64,000 nucleotides of DNA from Cedecea colo (GTDB lineage Bacteria > Pseudomonadota > Gammaproteobacteria > Enterobacterales > Enterobacteriaceae), in contig NZ_SOYS01000002.1 of NCBI RefSeq assembly GCF_011808225.1, forward strand, positions 186,001 through 250,000, written 5' to 3'. Shown in pieces: positions 20,735 through 31,450 of this stretch. Under the pieces are notes generated by a model, which saw nothing but the letters and a program-made list of their open reading frames with translations, was not told where the DNA came from and ran no database searches. Each line of letters opens with the position of its first letter. The stretch's first letter is position 1. The translations under genes and the position numbers were made by a program.

Positions 20735-22396
20735 TTATTGAATTGATGAGAGCAGCGCATCGAATATACTTGATGCGGTTTGTAGAACCTGTGCGTTAGC
20801 CAGATAGTACTGCTGATAACGTTGCAGGTTGCCATACTCTTCATCCAGGTTAACCCCGGAGATGGATTGCTGCTGATTGCTAAGCTGAGTCACCACATTG
20901 CTTTGCGTGGTGCTGGTAACTTCAAGGCTGGCCGTTTTATTCCCGATATCGCTGATAAGGCCCGCATAGGCGTCGTTAAACGATTTAGAGCCTCCGACTT
21001 GTTTAGCCGTTTGCAGAGCGAGTAAAGCCTGCGCGTTGCGGTTATCGCTGTCGCCCGCATCGGATTCAGAAGCGAGCGCAAGTTTACTTTCATCAGTAAT
21101 CTCCACGCTCATGTTCACTATGGCGTTAGCCACCGGTTTCACGGTAAAGCTGTCGTTTGCCTTAGCCGTGCCGCTGAGGTCAATTTTCAGCCCATCAAAT
21201 TCCAGGCCGGTAACATCACCATCAGCATTCTTTTCCTGCGTTGCGCTAATGTTAGCGTTATCAGACAAGCGAGTAACCTGCCAGCCTGAATCGCTGAATT
21301 CGACTTTATAGTCGCTTGCCTGAACTTCTGAACTATTTTCAACGGTTGCCGTCAGCTCAGCTGTGCCTTTATTTTTCGCGTTACTGAGCACTGACGGGCT
21401 GCCAATGTCAAACAGGGCTCCACCCTTAACACCATTGGCATCATAACCCTCGGCATGTTGCTGGTTAATAGAATCAGCAAATGACAACGCCAGTTGCCCA
21501 AGGCTATTACGTGCCTTGTCGAGATCCTGACTACGGAACGTTAATATTCCACCCAACGAACCGGTGGTTAACTGGCTTTCAGGAATTTCAACCGTGCCGG
21601 AAACTTTGTCTACGTAAGCTACGGTGAGCCGTGAAGAATCGGCGCTGGACGGCACGGCCGCAAGCTGCTTCGCGGTGCTTCCCTGTACCAGGGAAGTCCC
21701 GTTAGCGATTGAAACGTTATAACTGCCGCTGTCCTGCACGCTGACTTCTACGCCAACAATCTGGTTCAGATCGCTGACCAGTTGGTCACGCTGATCGAGC
21801 AGGTCGTTTGGCGCAGCGCCCCCGCTGATACCTTTCAGACGAGAAATCTGATCGTTCAGGTTCGCGATTTGTGAAGCATAGTTATTGATTTGTTCGACGC
21901 TGCTCTGGATTGTGCCGTTAATCTGCTTATCCTGATCGCGCAGATACTGATCCATCACTTTAAACTGGTTCACCAGCCCTTCAGACTGGCCAAGCAGCGC
22001 CTGACGAGCCGCCGAATCTTCGGCGTTACTGCTCAGCGTTTGCAGGCCGGTAAAGAAACTTTGCATGGTCGTTGCCAGCGTATTAGTCGTGCCGGAGAAC
22101 AGGTCATCAATTTTTGACATTTCCTGATATTGCGTACTCAGGCCGCTGTTTTGAGTTTGCGCTGCACGAAGCTGGTTAGTAATAAACGCATCGTATTCAC
22201 GTTGCACGCCGCTTACGTACACCCCGTTTCCTGTATAGCCACCGGCTCCCAGGGTGCTGTTGGTCTGAGACAGTAATGTCGTCTGGCGGGTATAGCCCGC
22301 TACGTTATAGTTCGAAATGTTATTACTGACGGTGTTCAGCGCCGCCTGAGCAGCACTCAGGCCACTCATGGCACTGTTAATCAGGCTACTGGACAT
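20735..22396 (-). CDS. flgK: FlgK, hook-filament junction protein (HAP1)
   Basis: First junction protein on the hook, exported with chaperone FlgN. It is 553 aa (E. coli 547). Flagellar export/assembly ends are clear: SLINSAMSGLSAAQAALNTV at the N terminus with the SNNISNYNVAGYTRQ rod-hook signature, and a C-terminal coiled coil ending in DALLSSIQ. The central region is variable. A sigma-28 promoter precedes it, allowing late expression with flgL. Confidence 0.96.
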   Translation of the reverse strand: MSSSLINSAMSGLSAAQAALNTVSNNISNYNVAGYTRQTTLLSQTNSTLGAGGYTGNGVYVSGVQREYDAFITNQLRAAQTQNSGLSTQYQEMSKIDDLFSGTTNTLATTMQSFFTGLQTLSSNAEDSAARQALLGQSEGLVNQFKVMDQYLRDQDKQINGTIQSSVEQINNYASQIANLNDQISRLKGISGGAAPNDLLDQRDQLVSDLNQIVGVEVSVQDSGSYNVSIANGTSLVQGSTAKQLAAVPSSADSSRLTVAYVDKVSGTVEIPESQLTTGSLGGILTFRSQDLDKARNSLGQLALSFADSINQQHAEGYDANGVKGGALFDIGSPSVLSNAKNKGTAELTATVENSSEVQASDYKVEFSDSGWQVTRLSDNANISATQEKNADGDVTGLEFDGLKIDLSGTAKANDSFTVKPVANAIVNMSVEITDESKLALASESDAGDSDNRNAQALLALQTAKQVGGSKSFNDAYAGLISDIGNKTASLEVTSTTQSNVVTQLSNQQQSISGVNLDEEYGNLQRYQQYYLANAQVLQTASSIFDALLSSIQ

Positions 22397-22437
22397 GAAG
22401 GTTCCTTAAGCACGTATTGTCACGGGTCTGTCGAGTA

Positions 22438-22464
22438 GTATCGGCAGCCCACCGCAGGACTTGA
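22438..22464 (-). promoter_or_regulatory. Sigma-28 (FliA) promoter of flgKL
   Basis: Minus strand TCAAGTCC, 11-nt spacer, GCCGATAC; consensus TAAAGTTT-N11-GCCGATAA. It sits in the 74-nt flgJ-flgK gap, as in E. coli. Confidence 0.8.
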
Positions 22465-22470
22465 GTTTAA

Positions 22471-23412
22471 TCAGAACAAATTTGACAGATCGTTGTTATA
22501 GGCTTTAGCGACTTTATCGCTCATGGCTTTCATCTGCTGAATCATGCCCGTAAGCTTGCGCGCGTAGTTCGGATCGGTGGCATAACCGGCTTTCTGCAAT
22601 GCCTGAGCGCCCTGCTCTGGCGTGCTGGCGTTGGTCACAGCGGCGTAGCGCGGGTTGCGGGTCAGCATCCCTACATAGTCGGAGAGCGCCTCAAGATACG
22701 AGCCGTATACGCGGAATTTGGCTTTAACTTTTTTTGACTCGCCGTTTTCGTATTCAGTCGTGGTGATTTCCGTCACCGGCCCCTTCCATCCGGCGGAGGC
22801 CTTCACGCCAAACAGGTTGAAACTCGGCTCGCCATTAGCGGTGAGGATTTGTCGTTGCCCCCAGCCGGACTCCAGCGCAGCCTGCGCCAGAATCAGGTGA
22901 TGAGGAATGCCGCTTTGCTCGCTCGCCAGACGCGCCGGGAGCGAAAGCTGCGCGAGAAAGTCTTTGCTGTCACCGCTAAGCGGCTCTTCGTTGGAAGGCG
23001 CTTTGGGGATGGCCTGACGCACCATCTGCGTGAGCGTTTGATTCTGGAAGCTGGTCACCGTCGACAAATCAAACTTCATAGGTACTTTGCCCGCCTCTTC
23101 CGACGGGTCGGCGTTTTCACCCATCTGCTTGACCATCATATCCGCAAGCCCCAGCCCTTTGGCGCTGAGCTGCTGCGCGATCTGCTGGTCATACATGCTG
23201 GTATACATGCGTGACTGATCGCTGCTGAAAATGCCGTCTTTCGGCAGCGCCTCACGCATGCTTTTCAGCATCATCTGCACGAACATCCCCTCCACCTGGC
23301 GGGCAACTGACTTCAGATTGCCCTTTGGATCTTGTCCGGCCTTCGCTTTCAGCTCGTTAAGAGACGTTGCATCCCACGCGGCATTAGCCAGTGACTGGGT
23401 ATCGTTGAGCAT
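22471..23412 (-). CDS. flgJ: FlgJ, rod-cap protein and peptidoglycan hydrolase
   Basis: Bifunctional periplasmic protein of 313 aa. The N-terminal half (about 1-150) scaffolds rod assembly (VEGMFVQMMLKSMREALP). The C-terminal half (about 155-305) is a glucosaminidase-type muramidase that opens the wall (LILAQAALESGWGQRQI carries the catalytic Glu; NLFGVKA follows). Its start overlaps the flgI stop by one base. Confidence 0.95.
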   Translation of the reverse strand: MLNDTQSLANAAWDATSLNELKAKAGQDPKGNLKSVARQVEGMFVQMMLKSMREALPKDGIFSSDQSRMYTSMYDQQIAQQLSAKGLGLADMMVKQMGENADPSEEAGKVPMKFDLSTVTSFQNQTLTQMVRQAIPKAPSNEEPLSGDSKDFLAQLSLPARLASEQSGIPHHLILAQAALESGWGQRQILTANGEPSFNLFGVKASAGWKGPVTEITTTEYENGESKKVKAKFRVYGSYLEALSDYVGMLTRNPRYAAVTNASTPEQGAQALQKAGYATDPNYARKLTGMIQQMKAMSDKVAKAYNNDLSNLF

Positions 23413-24506
23413 CAGATGATTTCCACTTTTGCACGCAGGCAGCCCGCGCTTTGCATGGATTGCAGAATCGACATCAGTTCCATTGGCGTCGCGCCAAGCG
23501 TATTGAGCGCACGCACCACGTTGTTCAGGTTGGCGCTGGAGCGCACGCTTTGCAGGGCGCCGCCGCTCTGGCGTAAATCGATTTGCGTTTGCGGCGTGAC
23601 AACGGTCTGCCCGCCGCCGAATGGCGTATCCGGCTGGTTAACCTGATTTTGCCGGTTAACGGTGACGGAGAGATTCCCCTGCGCGATGGCGCAGCTATCC
23701 AGCGTGACTTCACGGTTCATCACTACCGAGCCGGTACGGGAGTTAATAATGACTTTCGCATCCTGAACCGCCACGTTAACTTCAAGATTCTGAATATCCG
23801 CCAGGAAACGCACCTGTGAACTGTTGCCGCTCGGGACACGTATCTGAATCGTGCGGGCGTCCAGCGCGGAAGCGCTGCCGTAGCCGCGGGAACGGTTAAT
23901 GGTATCGGTGATTTGCTGAGCGAGGGTGAAATCGTCGTCGTTGAGCTGCAAATTAATAACGTTGCCCTGGCCGAAGGTGCCCGGTAGCTCACGCTCGATG
24001 ACCGCGCCATTGGTGATGCGTCCGCCGTTAAGCTGGTTCACCTGCACGCTGCTTCCCCCGGCGGCCGCACCCGCGCCGCCGACTAGAATGTTACCCTGCG
24101 CCAGCGCATAAACCTGGTTATCCACCCCTTTCATCGGCGTCATCAGCAGCGTCCCGCCGCGCAGGCTTTTGGCATTGCCCATCGAAGAAACCACAACGTC
24201 GATATTCTGCCCGGATCGCGCAAAAGCAGGATACTTTGCCGTCACCATAACGGCGGCAACGTTCTTAAGCTGCATGTTGGTGCCGGCCGGCACGGTGATC
24301 CCCATCTGCGAAAGCATGTTATTCAGGCTTTGCGTGGTGAAAGGCGTTTGCGTTGTCTGATCGCCGGTGCCGTCAAGGCCTACCACCAGACCATAGCCAA
24401 TCAGGGAGTTTTCCCGTACGCCCTGCACGCTGGTCAGGTCGCGAATACGATCGGCCTGGACAAGTGATGACATCAGCATCAGCACTGCGAATAAATATTT
24501 GACCAT
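23412..24506 (-). CDS. flgI: FlgI, flagellar P-ring protein
   Basis: Forms the periplasmic P ring around the rod. It is 364 aa (E. coli 365). The signal peptide [18 protein letters not shown] is cleaved before [15 protein letters not shown]. The family text ([17 protein letters not shown]; the Cys near the C terminus in [11 protein letters not shown]) matches well. Unlike rod proteins it is exported by Sec. Confidence 0.96.
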   Translation of the reverse strand: MVKYLFAVLMLMSSLVQADRIRDLTSVQGVRENSLIGYGLVVGLDGTGDQTTQTPFTTQSLNNMLSQMGITVPAGTNMQLKNVAAVMVTAKYPAFARSGQNIDVVVSSMGNAKSLRGGTLLMTPMKGVDNQVYALAQGNILVGGAGAAAGGSSVQVNQLNGGRITNGAVIERELPGTFGQGNVINLQLNDDDFTLAQQITDTINRSRGYGSASALDARTIQIRVPSGNSSQVRFLADIQNLEVNVAVQDAKVIINSRTGSVVMNREVTLDSCAIAQGNLSVTVNRQNQVNQPDTPFGGGQTVVTPQTQIDLRQSGGALQSVRSSANLNNVVRALNTLGATPMELMSILQSMQSAGCLRAKVEII

Positions 24507-24518
24507 GATACCCCTCGC

Positions 24519-25223
24519 TTACATCGGCGATAAATTAAGGAAGAAGCGCTGCAGCCAACCCATGTTCTGCGCTTCATTGATATAGCCGTTACCGACATAT
24601 TCGATACGGGCATCTGCCACCTGAGTGGATGCCACGGTATTGCTGCCGCTAATCGTGCGCGGGTTCACCACGCCTGAGAAGCGAATGAATTCGGTGCCCT
24701 GATTGATGGCGATTTGTTTTTCACCCACCACATGCAGGTTGCCGTTAGCCAGCACCTGATCGACCGTTACGGTCAGCGTGCCGCTGAAAGTATTGCTGGC
24801 GTTCGCGCCACCTTTACCGCTAAAGGTGTTGCCGCCCGAGCCGTCAATGGATGCGCGATTGTTGCCAAACAGGCCTTCGAGATAACGCGGCGTGGCGTCC
24901 AGGCCGAAGTTGGTTTTACCGTCGCGGCTGGCATTAGCTGAAGAGCTCTTGCTGGCACTGACATTTTCCTGAAGCTGGATGGTCAACGTATCACCTACGT
25001 TACGCGGACGACGATCTTCAAACAGCGGTTGATAACCGTAGTTCACGGGCTGCGCGGTCTGGAAAATAGATCCGTTAATCACGGGCGCAGGGCCGGGTAC
25101 CGGCTGGGCAGTCGTGGCCCCTTCAACCAGAGGTTTGGTGGGTATCAGGGCGCAGCCGCTTGTTGCCAACACCAGACACATCACGACAGGACGAAGTACC
25201 ATAGGTTTTTGCATTGCTTTCAT
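24519..25223 (-). CDS. flgH: FlgH, flagellar L-ring lipoprotein
   Basis: Outer-membrane L-ring protein. It is 234 aa from the first ATG, or 231 from an ATG three codons later, closer to E. coli (232). The signal ends in the lipobox LATSGC. The mature protein contains [17 protein letters not shown] and ends in [13 protein letters not shown], both typical. It has a 12-nt gap to flgI and 46 nt from flgG. Confidence 0.95.
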   Translation of the reverse strand: MKAMQKPMVLRPVVMCLVLATSGCALIPTKPLVEGATTAQPVPGPAPVINGSIFQTAQPVNYGYQPLFEDRRPRNVGDTLTIQLQENVSASKSSSANASRDGKTNFGLDATPRYLEGLFGNNRASIDGSGGNTFSGKGGANASNTFSGTLTVTVDQVLANGNLHVVGEKQIAINQGTEFIRFSGVVNPRTISGSNTVASTQVADARIEYVGNGYINEAQNMGWLQRFFLNLSPM

Positions 25224-25269
25224 CTTCAGGTTTCAGCCGCCGACGCGCGCCAGCGCGCCGGCAAACTTC

Positions 25270-26064
<795 letters not shown>

Positions 26065-26083
26065 TTATTTCCGCGACGGCTAC

Positions 26084-26839
26084 TTAGCTCATCGACAGCA
26101 GTTGGTTAGCACGCTGCTCGTTTTCATCGACGCCTGAGATAATCTTCATCTGCATCTCAAAACGACGGGCGTTGGCAATCATGTCAGTCATTGCTTCCAC
26201 GGGCTTTACGTTGCTGCCTTCCAGCACGCCGGGCATCACCGAGATGGTCGGGTCAGCCTGCAAAGTCGCGCCACGCGCGGCCTGCGCTGTCGGATTCAGA
26301 CGGAAGAAACCATCGTCGCCACGCATCACTTCCTGACCGGTCGCTTTGACTAACTTCAGGCGGCCAATGGGCGCCACGGTATTAGGCGCATCGCCCGCGT
26401 TCAGAGACGAGATTGTCCCGTCAGCGGCAATGGTAATCTCAGCGCCTTCGGGGACAGCAATCGGCCCGCCGTCACCCATAACCGGTTGCCCGTTGATGGT
26501 CAACTGGCCGCCCGGGCTCACCTGCATATTACCGTTGCGGGTATAGGCCTCGGAGCCATCCGCAGTTTGTACCGCCAGCCAGCCGTCTTGCTGCAGGGCG
26601 ACATCCAGCGGACGCTGGGTGTAATCAAGCTGTCCCTGGCTCATATCCGCCCCGGGAGTCGAGGCGGCGACGAGCGTACGGGTTGGCAACGATTGACCTT
26701 CTACCGGCACCGCGCGCAGGGCATTGAGCTGCGCGCGAAAACCAGGTGTGGAGGCGTTTGCCAGGTTGCTGGCCGTCACCGCCTGTTGATTCAGCGTCTG
26801 ACTTGCCGCGCCCATGGCGGTATAAATTGCGTGATCCAT
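26084..26839 (-). CDS. flgF: FlgF, proximal rod protein
   Basis: Proximal rod subunit of 251 aa. It begins MDHAIYTAMGAASQTLNQQ with the ASNLANASTPGFRAQ signature and ends ANQLLSMS. It lies between flgE and flgG in the conserved order, 20 nt after flgE and 31 nt before flgG. Confidence 0.96.
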   Translation of the reverse strand: MDHAIYTAMGAASQTLNQQAVTASNLANASTPGFRAQLNALRAVPVEGQSLPTRTLVAASTPGADMSQGQLDYTQRPLDVALQQDGWLAVQTADGSEAYTRNGNMQVSPGGQLTINGQPVMGDGGPIAVPEGAEITIAADGTISSLNAGDAPNTVAPIGRLKLVKATGQEVMRGDDGFFRLNPTAQAARGATLQADPTISVMPGVLEGSNVKPVEAMTDMIANARRFEMQMKIISGVDENEQRANQLLSMS

Positions 26840-26859
26840 TAAGCCATCCCGTCAGATGA

Positions 26860-28128
26860 TTAGCGCAGGTTAACCAGCGTGTTGAGGATCTGATCCTGGG
26901 TTTTGATGGTCTGCGCATTCGACTGATAGTTACGCTGCGCGACGATCATGTTCACCAGTTCTTTGCTCAGATCGACGTTTGAGGACTCCAGCGCGCCGCT
27001 GGTGAGGGAACCGAAGTTGCCTGTACCCGCGGTGCCCAGCAGCGCAACGCCTGAAGAGTTGGTCGCGGCCCAAACGTTGTCGCCCTGGGACGCCAGCCCT
27101 TCCGGGTTTGCGAAGTTAGACAGCACGATCTGGCCCAGCAACTGAGTCTGTTCGTTGGAGTAGTTGCCTACTACCGTACCGTCGTCGTTGATCTGATAGC
27201 TCACCAGGTCGCCTGGCTTGTAACCATTCTGGCTGGTCGCCACGATGTTGTTCGAGCCGGTGTTCTGCTGCATGGAGTTCAGGAAGCTGAGAGAGAACGT
27301 TGCGGGATTGGCGCCGTTTACCGTACCGGTGGTGATATCGATCTGCGGCTGTGTGTTGGCAGCACCTTCAACAAGTTTTGTTGGATCAGCCGAATCCTTA
27401 ACGTAATTATTTACTGATTTCAGATTGCCGTTGTCATCGAAGTTCATTACCGCAGTTTGCGTTGCCTTAGAATTCGCAACGCTTGAATCTTGGGTCCAGA
27501 CATCCCATTTATTGTCTGCTGTCTTAACGTAATAGATGTTTTCATCATGGGCGTTGCCCTGGCTGTCATAAACGGTGACGCTGCCTTTTTTGTTGTACGT
27601 ATCTGAATCAGTGGCATCAAACGGGGTTTTCGTCGGAACGCTATCAGTAGAGTTCAGGTTGATTTGCATAGCAGCGCTGGTGGTCGTTTTAGCGGCCATC
27701 AGCGTGTTCGGCACGGACAGCCCAACCGGGTTTGCGCCCTGCTGGATGGTTGGCGGAGTGCCGGTTGCCGGATAGCCGGTCAGCTGCATGCCCTGCATGT
27801 TAACCAGATTGCGGTTTTCATCCAGCTGGAACTGGCCGTTACGGCTGTAATACACGGAACCGTTGTCATCGACCAGACGGAAGAAACCGCTCTGGCTAAT
27901 GGCAACGTCCAGGCCGCGCCCGGTGCTGGTGGTGGTGCCGTCGTTAAAGTCCTGGGTAATGCCCGCAACTTTTACGCCCAGACCCACTTTAGAACCGGCA
28001 AACATATCCGCAAAAGAAGCGGTACCGGCTTTAAAGCCGTAGGTGGCGGAGTTGGCAATATTGTTGCCAATCACGTCCAGGTTAGTGGCCGCAGCATTCA
28101 GGCCGCTGACCGCTTGAGAAAAGGCCAT
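26860..28128 (-). CDS. flgE: FlgE, flagellar hook protein
   Basis: Hook subunit. At 422 aa it is about 20 residues longer than E. coli FlgE. The D0 ends are conserved (AFSQAVSGLNAAATNLDVIG with NNIANSATYGFKAG; C-terminal MIVAQRNYQSNAQTIKTQD). The extra length lies in the exposed, variable middle domains, which are rich in Thr, Asn and Asp. Confidence 0.96.
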   Translation of the reverse strand: MAFSQAVSGLNAAATNLDVIGNNIANSATYGFKAGTASFADMFAGSKVGLGVKVAGITQDFNDGTTTSTGRGLDVAISQSGFFRLVDDNGSVYYSRNGQFQLDENRNLVNMQGMQLTGYPATGTPPTIQQGANPVGLSVPNTLMAAKTTTSAAMQINLNSTDSVPTKTPFDATDSDTYNKKGSVTVYDSQGNAHDENIYYVKTADNKWDVWTQDSSVANSKATQTAVMNFDDNGNLKSVNNYVKDSADPTKLVEGAANTQPQIDITTGTVNGANPATFSLSFLNSMQQNTGSNNIVATSQNGYKPGDLVSYQINDDGTVVGNYSNEQTQLLGQIVLSNFANPEGLASQGDNVWAATNSSGVALLGTAGTGNFGSLTSGALESSNVDLSKELVNMIVAQRNYQSNAQTIKTQDQILNTLVNLR

Positions 28129-28154
28129 ATCTTACTCCTGCAAAGGTTAAAGGC

Positions 28155-28832
28155 TTAAATAATCTGCCTGATTTCGTCGAGGGTGGTGGTCCCATAGGTA
28201 CCGAGATCCAGCGAGGTTGAACCATCGGTATTGTTGGTCACGCCGTTGACCAAAGCGAAGTTAAGCGGCTGCGCCACCAGTTGAGTACTGCCGTTACTAG
28301 CAGCAATTGATACGTTATAGGCACCGTCTGGCGCGGTAGTGCCATCGGTCATGCTGCCGTCCCAGGTAAAGGTATGAACACCTGCGGTCAGGCTGCCGAT
28401 ATCAATGGTGCGTACAACTTTACCGCTGCTGTCTGTAATAGTGGCGGTGACTTTATCGGCGGCCTGCTCCAGCTCAACGCCAAACGGCGTGGTTGCATCG
28501 CTGCCAGCCAAAATTTTTGTGCCTGGGATCATGACGCCATGACCAATCAGGGTCGTTGCCTGTACCTGCTGATTACTGGTCAACTGGCCTGAAACCGATC
28601 CAAGCGTGGTATTGAGTTTTTCGATGCCGCTAAGCGTACTGATTTGCGCAAGCTGCGAGGTCAGTTCGTTATTTTCCAGCGGGTTCGTTGGATCCTGATT
28701 TTTTAACTGGGCCACTAACAGCGTCAGAAAACTGCTCTGCAGATCCGAAGCGCTGCTTGTCGAGGTGGTTGAGATACTCGAGGTACTGCTGGCGGCACTG
28801 GTAGTGTCATTCACATTAACGGCGATAGACAT
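28155..28832 (-). CDS. flgD: FlgD, hook-cap (hook assembly) protein
   Basis: Scaffold that caps the growing hook. It is 225 aa (E. coli 231). A Ser/Thr-rich N terminus is followed by FLTLLVAQLKNQDPTNPLENNE, the family core in the first third, then a beta-rich FlgD Ig-like region with YNVSIAASNG. Confidence 0.95.
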   Translation of the reverse strand: MSIAVNVNDTTSAASSTSSISTTSTSSASDLQSSFLTLLVAQLKNQDPTNPLENNELTSQLAQISTLSGIEKLNTTLGSVSGQLTSNQQVQATTLIGHGVMIPGTKILAGSDATTPFGVELEQAADKVTATITDSSGKVVRTIDIGSLTAGVHTFTWDGSMTDGTTAPDGAYNVSIAASNGSTQLVAQPLNFALVNGVTNNTDGSTSLDLGTYGTTTLDEIRQII

Positions 28833-28843
28833 GTGTTACTCCT

Positions 28844-29248
28844 TTATTGACCGAGAGTCAGGGTTTTCAACATCATGCTTTTCACGGTGTTGAGCACTTC
28901 CACGTTGGCCTGATAGCTGCGCGAGGCGGACATGCTGTTTACCATCTCCTCCACCACATCCACGTTCGGCATCCGCACATAACCCTTTGCATCCGCCAGC
29001 GGGTTGCCTGGCTGATAAACCAATTTGTCAGGATCCTGGCTTTCCACCACGTCACTAACTTTTACGCCGCCCGTTTCCGCTCCCGGGGCTGCATCGAGCT
29101 GAAAAACAACCTGCTTTGCGCGATATGGCTGGCCGTCTGGCCCGGTTGCACTGTCGGCGTTTGCCAGATTGCTGGCCGCGACGTTCAAACGCTTGGACTG
29201 CGCCGTCATTGCCGAACCGGCGATATCAAAAATATTCAGTAACGCCAT
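28844..29248 (-). CDS. flgC: FlgC, proximal rod protein
   Basis: Rod subunit of 134 aa, E. coli length. It begins [18 protein letters not shown], carries [19 protein letters not shown], and ends in the helix [17 protein letters not shown]. It starts 2 nt after flgB. Confidence 0.97.
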   Translation of the reverse strand: MALLNIFDIAGSAMTAQSKRLNVAASNLANADSATGPDGQPYRAKQVVFQLDAAPGAETGGVKVSDVVESQDPDKLVYQPGNPLADAKGYVRMPNVDVVEEMVNSMSASRSYQANVEVLNTVKSMMLKTLTLGQ

Positions 29249-29250
29249 GA

Positions 29251-29664
29251 TTAATTACCCTGTAGCACGGACATCATGCTTTTAATTTGTCCACCCAGCA
29301 CCTGCAGATCGGACTGATATTTCAGGCTGTTATCCGCAAATTGCGTACGTTCCCTGTCCATATCGACGGTATTGCCGTCCATTGATGGCTGGTCAGGAAC
29401 ACGGTAGAGAAGATCCATCTGCGGAACTGACTGGGTTTGCGCCGGGATATGGCGGGAAGAGGTCAGCGCCAGCGTTACGCCGCTGCCTTCTGCGCGCCCT
29501 CGATCCATCACTTTTTTCATTTCGCTGGCAAAATCGATGTCGCGCGCCTGAAAACCGGGCGTATCCGCATTGGCGATATTTGCTGCCAGAATTTCCTGAC
29601 GCTGGGCACGCAAATTAAGCGCTTCCTGCTGAAATTGCAGCGCAGCGTCCAGTTTGTCGAGCAT
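29251..29664 (-). CDS. flgB: FlgB, proximal rod protein
   Basis: First gene of the flgBCDEFGHIJ operon; its product joins the rod to the MS ring. It is 137 aa. The rod signature is [18 protein letters not shown] and the C-terminal helix is [14 protein letters not shown]. It is divergent from flgA, with an FlhDC-type box in between. Confidence 0.96.
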   Translation of the reverse strand: MLDKLDAALQFQQEALNLRAQRQEILAANIANADTPGFQARDIDFASEMKKVMDRGRAEGSGVTLALTSSRHIPAQTQSVPQMDLLYRVPDQPSMDGNTVDMDRERTQFADNSLKYQSDLQVLGGQIKSMMSVLQGN

Positions 29665-29723
29665 ATTCCCTCCGCATAATTAGGATTTGTCCGACAGCTT
29701 ACGGCCCCTTACGCGTGCGTTAT

Positions 29724-29763
29724 CGACGGAATAAGCACAAAATGCATCGCTATTTGTCGCCTT
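29724..29763. promoter_or_regulatory. Candidate FlhD4C2 box between flgA and flgB
   Basis: On the minus strand AAGGCGACAAATAGCG fits the half site AA(C/T)G(C/G)-N3-AAATA(A/G)CG with one mismatch. After 12 nt GCTTATTCCGTC resembles the inverted half site. The location in the flgA/flgB divergent region is where class 2 activation by FlhDC is known in E. coli and Salmonella. Confidence 0.55.
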
Positions 29764-29816
29764 GATCAATTCCGCCAGCGGTTAAAATCACTGCAACCTG
29801 AACAAGGAGAAACGTC

Positions 29817-30476
29817 ATGAAGAGTCTGAAAATCTGGGGCGGCATCACGGTATTGCTGGCCGCACAGCTGGCAAACGCAAGCCGGCTTGATACGCCGTTA
29901 ACCCAGTTTTTCCAACAGCGTCTGGCGGGAATAAGTGACGAAGTATCGGTGACGGTTAAAACGCCCGATGCTCAGCTACCTGCCTGCCCGCTCCCCGACT
30001 TCGTGATGCCGAACAATGGCCGGATGTGGGGCAACATTAGCGTTCAGGCTCGCTGCGGGAACGATAAGCGCTATATTCAGGTTGCTGTTATCGCCCAGGG
30101 AGATTATGTTGTCGCAGCCCAGGCTTTAGCGCGAGGCACCGTGCTTAACGAAAGTAATGTGCAAATGAAGCGCGGGCGTCTGGATCAGCTTCCTCCGCGC
30201 GCCATGCTAAACATTAACCAGGCAAACAATGCGGTGACGCTAAGAGACTTCGCGCCGGGCCAGCCGATTATGCTGTCGATGGTGCGCCAGTCCTGGCGGA
30301 TTAAAGCCGGTCAGCGCGTGCAGGTAGTGGCGGCAGGCGAAGGCTTTAGCGTGAATGGTGAAGGCCAGGCATTAAACAATGCGGCTGTGGCGCAAAATGC
30401 TCGCGTGCGCATGTCCTCAGGGCAGATAGTGAGCGGTACGGTGGATGCTGATGGGAATATTCTGATTAACCTGTAA
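29817..30476 (+). CDS. flgA: FlgA, P-ring assembly chaperone
   Basis: Periplasmic chaperone that helps FlgI assemble. It is 219 aa with signal peptide MKSLKIWGGITVLLAAQLANA. The C-terminal SAF domain is visible (ARGTVLNESNVQMKRGRLDQ; AGQRVQVVAAGEGFSVNGEG). The start follows AAGGAGAAACGTC. It heads flgA-flgM-flgN. Confidence 0.96.
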   Translation: MKSLKIWGGITVLLAAQLANASRLDTPLTQFFQQRLAGISDEVSVTVKTPDAQLPACPLPDFVMPNNGRMWGNISVQARCGNDKRYIQVAVIAQGDYVVAAQALARGTVLNESNVQMKRGRLDQLPPRAMLNINQANNAVTLRDFAPGQPIMLSMVRQSWRIKAGQRVQVVAAGEGFSVNGEGQALNNAAVAQNARVRMSSGQIVSGTVDADGNILINL

Positions 30477-30482
30477 TCTTTT

Positions 30483-30509
30483 TAAAGATTCTGCGGCGGC
30501 TGCCGATAA
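30483..30509 (+). promoter_or_regulatory. Sigma-28 (FliA) promoter of flgMN
   Basis: TAAAGATT, 11-nt spacer, GCCGATAA: the -10 is exact and the -35 differs by two bases from consensus. It lets FliA drive its own anti-sigma factor, alongside readthrough from flgA. Confidence 0.9.
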
Positions 30510-30569
30510 ATAGTTAACAATGATTTTGACAGGCTCCCCGCCGTGAGCCCCCTCGATGAGGATAAAAAA

Positions 30570-30863
30570 ATGAGCATTGATCGCACGTCGCCCTTAAAAC
30601 CGGTAAGCACCGTTCAGCCGCGCGAAACTACCGATACCCAGGCGCAAAAAAATCGTCTGGAAAAAAGCCCGACGGCCAATAGCACCAGCGTCACGTTAAG
30701 CGATGCACAAGCTAAGCTGATGCAGCCTGGCACCAGCGACATTAATATGGAACGTGTGGAAGCGCTGAAGACAGCCATCCGTAACGGTGAGCTGAAAATG
30801 GATACCGGCAAAATCGCCGATGCGCTGATTCAGGAAGCCCAGGGCTATTTACAGAGTAAATAA
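30570..30863 (+). CDS. flgM: FlgM, anti-sigma-28 factor
   Basis: Binds FliA until the hook is finished, then is exported through it. It is 97 aa, as in E. coli, almost identical at both ends ([40 protein letters not shown] with [19 protein letters not shown]). The start is set here by homology; an ATG nine codons upstream lies in the leader with no good ribosome site. It is preceded by GATGAGGATAAAAAA. Confidence 0.96.
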   Translation: MSIDRTSPLKPVSTVQPRETTDTQAQKNRLEKSPTANSTSVTLSDAQAKLMQPGTSDINMERVEALKTAIRNGELKMDTGKIADALIQEAQGYLQSK

Positions 30864-30867
30864 TTGC

Positions 30868-31293
30868 ATGAGTCGTCTGTTAGAAGTGCTGGATCAAATG
30901 ACTGCGGTGCTCAATTCACTCAAAGAAGTGATGGACGCTGAGCAGCAACAATTGTCTGCAGGCCATGTAAACGGCAGCGCATTGCAACGCGTTACTGAAG
31001 ATAAAAGCTCGCTGCTGGCGACGCTTGACTATCTTGAACAGCAGCGGCGCGAACTGCAAAACCAGGAGGCAGCTTCCGGCACGGATGTCAGCCAGCGCTG
31101 GCAGACGATTACGCAAAAAACGCAGCACTTGCGCGATATTAACCAACATAACGGCTGGCTGTTAGAAGATCAGCTAGCGCGTAATGAGCAGGCACTTGCC
31201 GTACTTAAGCCGCACCAGGAACCCAATCTTTATGGGGCTGATGGACAGACCACGACGGTGAATCGTGGCAGTAATAAAAAAATAAAAATTTAA
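30868..31293 (+). CDS. flgN: FlgN, export chaperone for FlgK and FlgL
   Basis: A 141-aa (E. coli 138), Glu/Gln-rich, predicted all-helical chaperone (MSRLLEVLDQMTAVLNSLKE), cytoplasmic, that delivers junction proteins to the export gate. It lies 4 nt after flgM, so the two are coupled. Confidence 0.94.
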   Translation: MSRLLEVLDQMTAVLNSLKEVMDAEQQQLSAGHVNGSALQRVTEDKSSLLATLDYLEQQRRELQNQEAASGTDVSQRWQTITQKTQHLRDINQHNGWLLEDQLARNEQALAVLKPHQEPNLYGADGQTTTVNRGSNKKIKI

Positions 31294-31310
31294 CCCATCC
31301 CGCCAAAGAA

Positions 31311-31401
31311 CAACGCCATTAACCTGAGCGTTGCGATTTTTCAGACGGCGGGTTTAGCACTACAAAATGCCCTCCCCCCTTCCGGGTGAGGGCATTTTTT
31401 A
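31311..31401. terminator. Two hairpins after flgN; the second is a bidirectional terminator
   Basis: AACGC / GCGTT followed by GATTTTTC (31311-31341), then AAAATGCCCTC / GAGGGCATTTTTT (31364-31400) with Ts on the plus side and TTTTGT on the minus side. It can end flgAMN from the left and the cold-shock-domain gene from the right. Confidence 0.85.
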
Positions 31402-31450
31402 TGGGTAACGCGGCCGGACGCCCCGTAAGACCCCGGCCTGCAGGCTCCTC